The position numbers were made by a program, and so were the translations under genes. From Bradyrhizobium amphicarpaeae (GTDB lineage: Bacteria; Pseudomonadota; Alphaproteobacteria; Rhizobiales; Xanthobacteraceae), in NCBI RefSeq assembly GCF_002266435.3, contig NZ_CP029426.2, positions 1,208,001-1,272,000 on the forward strand: a DNA stretch of 64,000 bases, read 5' to 3'. Positions within the stretch are counted from its first letter, which is position 1. Each line of letters starts with the position of its first letter. Under the pieces are notes generated by a model. It saw only the letters and a program-made list of their open reading frames with translations, was not told the origin of the DNA and did no database searches. Positions 61,245 through 64,000 of the stretch are shown here, piece after piece.

Positions 61245-61374
61245 GTGTCCCGGACGCGCTGCAATGCGCAGCATTGCTGCGCAGAGCCGGGACCCAGAGA
61301 GCCACGGAGCGCTGCCGCATGGGCCCCGGCTCTGCGGCGCACCACTTCGTGCTGCGCCGCGTCCGGGCACGAGG
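61245..61374. repeat. Nested palindromic repeat, GTGTCCCGGACGCG family (copy d)
   Basis: Outer arms GTGTCCCGGACGCG and CGCGTCCGGGCAC and inner arms AGAGCCGGGACCCA and GGGCCCCGGCTCT match copies a-c. It lies between the EF-G-like gene and the HTH regulator promoter. Confidence 0.9.
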
Positions 61375-61429
61375 CCGGGGTCTTGCGCGCAAAATTACAC
61401 AAGGACGCAGGCCTTGCGTTTTGCATCAA

Positions 61430-61448
61430 ATGATGTATTTTACATCAT
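61430..61448. promoter_or_regulatory. Perfect palindromic operator, ATGATGTA-TTT-TACATCAT
   Basis: An exact eight-base inverted repeat with three-base spacer overlaps the -35 box of the following promoter by one base. Position and symmetry fit autorepression by the adjacent HTH regulator. Binding is inferred. Confidence 0.75.
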
Positions 61449-61476
61449 TGTACACGTTCTAGATATCATTTATAAT
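61448..61476 (+). promoter_or_regulatory. Near-ideal sigma-70-type promoter of the HTH regulator
   Basis: TTGTAC at 61448-61453 and a full-consensus TATAAT at 61471-61476 are separated by 17 bases. This -10 box is exact, which is rare in GC-rich sequence. Transcription would begin about 61483, giving a leader of about 14 bases before GTG 61497. Confidence 0.8.
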
Positions 61477-61496
61477 CGTTGATACGTGAGGCCAAG

Positions 61497-61769
61497 GTGA
61501 TCACGTCGTTCCAGATGCGGGCGGCCCGTGCGCTGCTCGGCATCGACCAGAAAACCCTGGCCGAGCTTGCCGGCGTTTCGCTTCCGACCATCCAGCGGAT
61601 GGAGGCCTCGACCGGCAATGTGCGTGGCGTGGTCGAAACCCTGATGCGGGTGGTCGATGCGTTCGAGCGGGCCGGCGTCGAGCTGATCGGCGAACAGGCG
61701 CGCAGTGAAAGCGGCGGCCGCGGCGTTCGGCTGAAAGAGCCGGGGCCACCGCGTCGGGTGGGAGCGTGA
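61497..61769 (+). CDS. Small HTH (XRE-type) transcriptional regulator
   Basis: The 90-residue protein starts at GTG with GAGG five bases upstream and reads MITSFQMRAARALLGI, then a helix-turn-helix (KTLAELAGVSLPTIQRMEA) and a helical dimerisation segment (VVETLMRVVDAFERAGVELI). A short basic tail ends it. The closest match is to small stand-alone XRE regulators. It is preceded by an exact palindromic operator and a strong promoter. It is followed by a SulP transporter 110 bases away that it might also control. Confidence 0.92.
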   Translation: MITSFQMRAARALLGIDQKTLAELAGVSLPTIQRMEASTGNVRGVVETLMRVVDAFERAGVELIGEQARSESGGRGVRLKEPGPPRRVGA

Positions 61770-61878
61770 TCCCGCAATGATCATGCTCTGGAGCAGGTTG
61801 AAATAACGCACCGTCGCGCCGAAGCACGCGGCCGCACGATGCATCGGAGCGTTGTGGGCAGCGGAGCACTTTGCTGAA

Positions 61879-63621
61879 ATGAGCATCACGGGCGAACACG
61901 CAGGCAAGCTGCACCAGCTTCGTCGACCAAGCTTTACCGAACTCTATCTGCCAAAGCTCGTGACAGTCTGGCGTGAAGGCTACGGCATCGCAGACTTCCG
62001 CGCCGACGTCTTCGCGGGCCTGACGGTTGCGATCGTGGCGCTGCCGCTGTCGATGGCGATCGCGATCGCCTCGGGCGTGACGCCGGACCGCGGCCTCTAC
62101 ACCGCCGTGGTCGGCGGCTTCATCGCTTCGCTGCTCGGCGGCAGCCGGTTCCAGATCGGCGGACCCGCCGGTGCCTTCATCGTCCTGGTCGCAGCGACCG
62201 CTGAGCGTCACGGCGTCGACGGCGTCATTCTCGCCACCCTGATGGCGGGGCTTTTCCTGGTCGTGGCCGGCTTCCTGCGCATCGGCACCTACATCAAGTT
62301 CATTCCCTATCCAGTGACGGTCGGCTTCACCGCCGGCATCGCCGTGATCATCTTCGCCAGCCAGCTCCGCGATCTCGGCGGGATCACGCTTGCGGGGAAA
62401 GAGCCCAGCGAGTTCGTTCCAAAACTGGTCGCGCTCGCCGGCGGCCTCAACACCATCAATCCATCCGCCGTCGCGGTCGCCATCGTCAGCATTGCCATCA
62501 TCGCGGCCCTGCGGATCTGGCGGCCGTCCTGGCCCGGCATCCTGATTGCGGTCGTGCTCGCCGCCGTCGCATGTGCCGTGCTGTCGCTGCCGGTGGAAAC
62601 CATCGGCTCGCGCTTCGGCGGCATTCCGCGCGAATTGCCCTCGCCGGCGCTGCCGGCCTTCTCGGTTGCGAAGGCGACCGCCGTGCTGCCGGATGCGATC
62701 TCGTTCGCGCTGCTGGCCGCGATCGAATCGCTGTTGTCGGCGGTGGTGGCCGACGGCATGACCGGGCGCCGTCACCGCTCCAACTGCGAACTGGTGGCGC
62801 AAGGCGCCGCCAATATCGGCTCGGCACTGTTCGGCGGCATCTGCGTCACCGGCCTGATCGCGCGCACGGCGACCAACATCCGCGCCGGCGCGCGCGGGCC
62901 GCTGGCAGGCATGCTGCACTCCGTGTTCCTGCTGCTGTTCATGCTGATCGCGGCGCCGCTCGCAAGCTACATCCCGCTGGCCGCGCTCGCCTCGGTGCTG
63001 GTCGTGGTGGCCTGGACCATGGCGGAGAAGCACGAATTCGCCACGCTCGTGCGCTCGTCATGGGGCGATGCCGTCGTGCTGCTCGCGACCTTCCTGCTGA
63101 CGGTCTTCCGCGACCTGACCGAAGGCATCCTGGTCGGCTTCGCGCTCGGCGCGGTGCTGTTCATCCATCGCATGGCGGAGATGACTGGCATCGAGGAACG
63201 CTCGCCCTTGGTCGCCGGCGATCGCCCCGACGATGGCAACGGCGATCGCGTTCGCTACGATCCTGCGCTTGCGGTCGATCGCGACGTGCTGGTCTATCGC
63301 ATCACCGGCGCGTTCTTCTTCGGTGCGGCTTCGGCGATCGGGAGCGTGCTCGACGAGGTCGCCGACAAGCGCAAAGCCTTCGTGGTCGATTTCGCCGCGG
63401 TGCCGTTCCTGGATTCGACGGCCGCCAACGTGCTCGGCCGCGTCGCCGCCAAGGCCCACCGCCAAGGCATCCGGCTGTTCATCACGGGCGCCTCGCCCGC
63501 GGTCCGCCGCGCGCTGCTCACCCATGGCGTGACGCCGCCGCGGGCGCGCTATCGCCAGAGCCTCGAACGCGCCATTGCCGACATCAAGGGCGGTTCGGGC
63601 GAGGAGACTGCGCCGAGCTGA
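61879..63621 (+). CDS. SulP family inorganic anion transporter with STAS domain
   Basis: The 580-residue protein has about 11-12 hydrophobic helices with the SulP signature (ALPLSMAIAIASGVTPDRGLY, GGPAGAFIVLVAATAER) and a C-terminal STAS domain (LVYRITGAFFFGAASAIG, FVVDFAAVPFLDSTAANVLG). SulP proteins move sulfate, bicarbonate or other anions; the substrate cannot be inferred. The start is set at ATG 61879, with no strong ribosome-binding site; TTG 61852 is an alternative. It follows the HTH regulator and precedes aroE. Confidence 0.94.
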   Translation: MSITGEHAGKLHQLRRPSFTELYLPKLVTVWREGYGIADFRADVFAGLTVAIVALPLSMAIAIASGVTPDRGLYTAVVGGFIASLLGGSRFQIGGPAGAFIVLVAATAERHGVDGVILATLMAGLFLVVAGFLRIGTYIKFIPYPVTVGFTAGIAVIIFASQLRDLGGITLAGKEPSEFVPKLVALAGGLNTINPSAVAVAIVSIAIIAALRIWRPSWPGILIAVVLAAVACAVLSLPVETIGSRFGGIPRELPSPALPAFSVAKATAVLPDAISFALLAAIESLLSAVVADGMTGRRHRSNCELVAQGAANIGSALFGGICVTGLIARTATNIRAGARGPLAGMLHSVFLLLFMLIAAPLASYIPLAALASVLVVVAWTMAEKHEFATLVRSSWGDAVVLLATFLLTVFRDLTEGILVGFALGAVLFIHRMAEMTGIEERSPLVAGDRPDDGNGDRVRYDPALAVDRDVLVYRITGAFFFGAASAIGSVLDEVADKRKAFVVDFAAVPFLDSTAANVLGRVAAKAHRQGIRLFITGASPAVRRALLTHGVTPPRARYRQSLERAIADIKGGSGEETAPS

Positions 63622-63685
63622 CGGCGGCTATTCTCCCGCCGCCACCACGGCGCTTGCGCGCTTGACAGAGCGGGCGCGACGCGAA

Positions 63686-64000
63686 ATGGATCGCCTCGGA
63701 TACGACCCCGAGGAAACGATGACCGTGCCCAAAGCTCCTGCAGCCTGTCTGATCGGATGGCCGGCCGCGCATTCGCGCTCGCCGCTGATCCATCATTACT
63801 GGCTGCGCACGTTGGGCATCGAGGGCGGCTACGTCATCGAGGCGGTGCCGCCCGAGGACCTCAGGGATTTCGTGCTGCGGCTGTCGCTGCGCGGATTCGT
63901 CGGCGCCAACGTCACGATCCCGCACAAGGAAGGCGTGCTGGCGCTGTCGACGCCCGACGCGCGCGCCAAGGCCGTCGGCGCGGCGAACACGCTGTGGTTT
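63686..64000 (+). CDS. aroE: Shikimate dehydrogenase, C-terminus cut by window edge
   Basis: AroE reduces 3-dehydroshikimate to shikimate with NADPH. The visible part has the substrate-binding GWPAAHSRSPLIHHYWL and NVTIPHKEG with the catalytic lysine, then GAANTLWF. The remainder including the NADPH fold is outside the window. ATG 63686 is in frame; ATG 63719 has GAGG three to six bases before it and may be the true start. Confidence 0.95.
   Translation, partial: MDRLGYDPEETMTVPKAPAACLIGWPAAHSRSPLIHHYWLRTLGIEGGYVIEAVPPEDLRDFVLRLSLRGFVGANVTIPHKEGVLALSTPDARAKAVGAANTLWF

Overview
The window is about 64 kb of GC-rich, gene-dense chromosome. Gene content and order point to an alphaproteobacterium of the Bradyrhizobium / Rhodopseudomonas group. 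The main pointers are the uvrC-pgsA-moaD-moaE-prmB run, an FMN-riboswitch-controlled type-II lumazine synthase standing alone, short beta-barrel outer-membrane proteins, DUF992 and DUF3617 periplasmic proteins, and many imperfect palindromic intergenic repeats. This placement is from family knowledge and the look of the proteins; no search was run. I see no rRNA, tRNA, CRISPR array, transposase, integrase or phage module. The window reads as core chromosome rather than an island.

Layout. (1) 1-7.0 kb, minus strand: a truncated coiled-coil membrane protein, a YihY/BrkB protein and a holin-like protein, then prmB, moaE, moaD, pgsA and uvrC with very tight spacing. (2) 7.1-11.9 kb: an outer-membrane protein behind CtrA-like sites, a cold-shock protein, rlmJ, RNase T2 and three small exported proteins. 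(3) 11.9-19.2 kb: a MarR / OmpR-type regulator / histidine kinase operon divergent from ilvE, then DUF2314, hisS, a tautomerase and a hotdog thioesterase. (4) 19.2-27.5 kb: a Rossmann-fold oxidoreductase, proC, a YbjN protein, FMN riboswitch plus ribH, a coupled ATP-grasp ligase / zinc metallopeptidase pair, prs and a lipoprotein. (5) 27.8-36.0 kb: pgeF, a MidA-type methyltransferase, lgt, dienelactone hydrolase, a UbiK-like protein, rplY-pth-ychF, DUF4282 and a MaoC pair. (6) 36-41.2 kb: mostly poorly characterised proteins, including two very short membrane proteins, a putative beta-barrel protein, two NTF2-fold proteins and a tandem pair of paralogous membrane proteins. (7) 41.3-49.4 kb: an unusually long uvrB, small zinc-ribbon and cysteine-rich proteins, a LysR regulator, a TauE/SafE exporter, a GST and a SagB-like nitroreductase with a small partner. 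(8) 49.5-58.3 kb: a DUF1800/DUF1501 pair, an IsdG-type monooxygenase, aldo/keto reductase, GNAT, a PAS membrane protein, two more very short membrane proteins, a GST and an aspartate aminotransferase. (9) 58.4-64 kb: DUF992, an EF-G-like GTPase lacking the usual switch-II histidine, a small HTH regulator behind an unusually good promoter and operator, a SulP transporter and the start of aroE.

Functionally this is housekeeping: nucleotide excision repair (uvrB, uvrC), translation (hisS, rplY, pth, prmB, rlmJ, ychF, EF-G-like), cofactors (moaD/E, ribH), amino acids (ilvE, proC, aatA, aroE), lipids and envelope (pgsA, lgt). Accessory interest lies in the ATP-grasp/peptidase pair, the EF-G-like protein, the CtrA-like sites, the HTH promoter/operator, the overlooked very short membrane-protein genes and at least seven repeat families. 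I did not find one clearly novel multi-gene system; the ATP-grasp/metallopeptidase pair is the best candidate.
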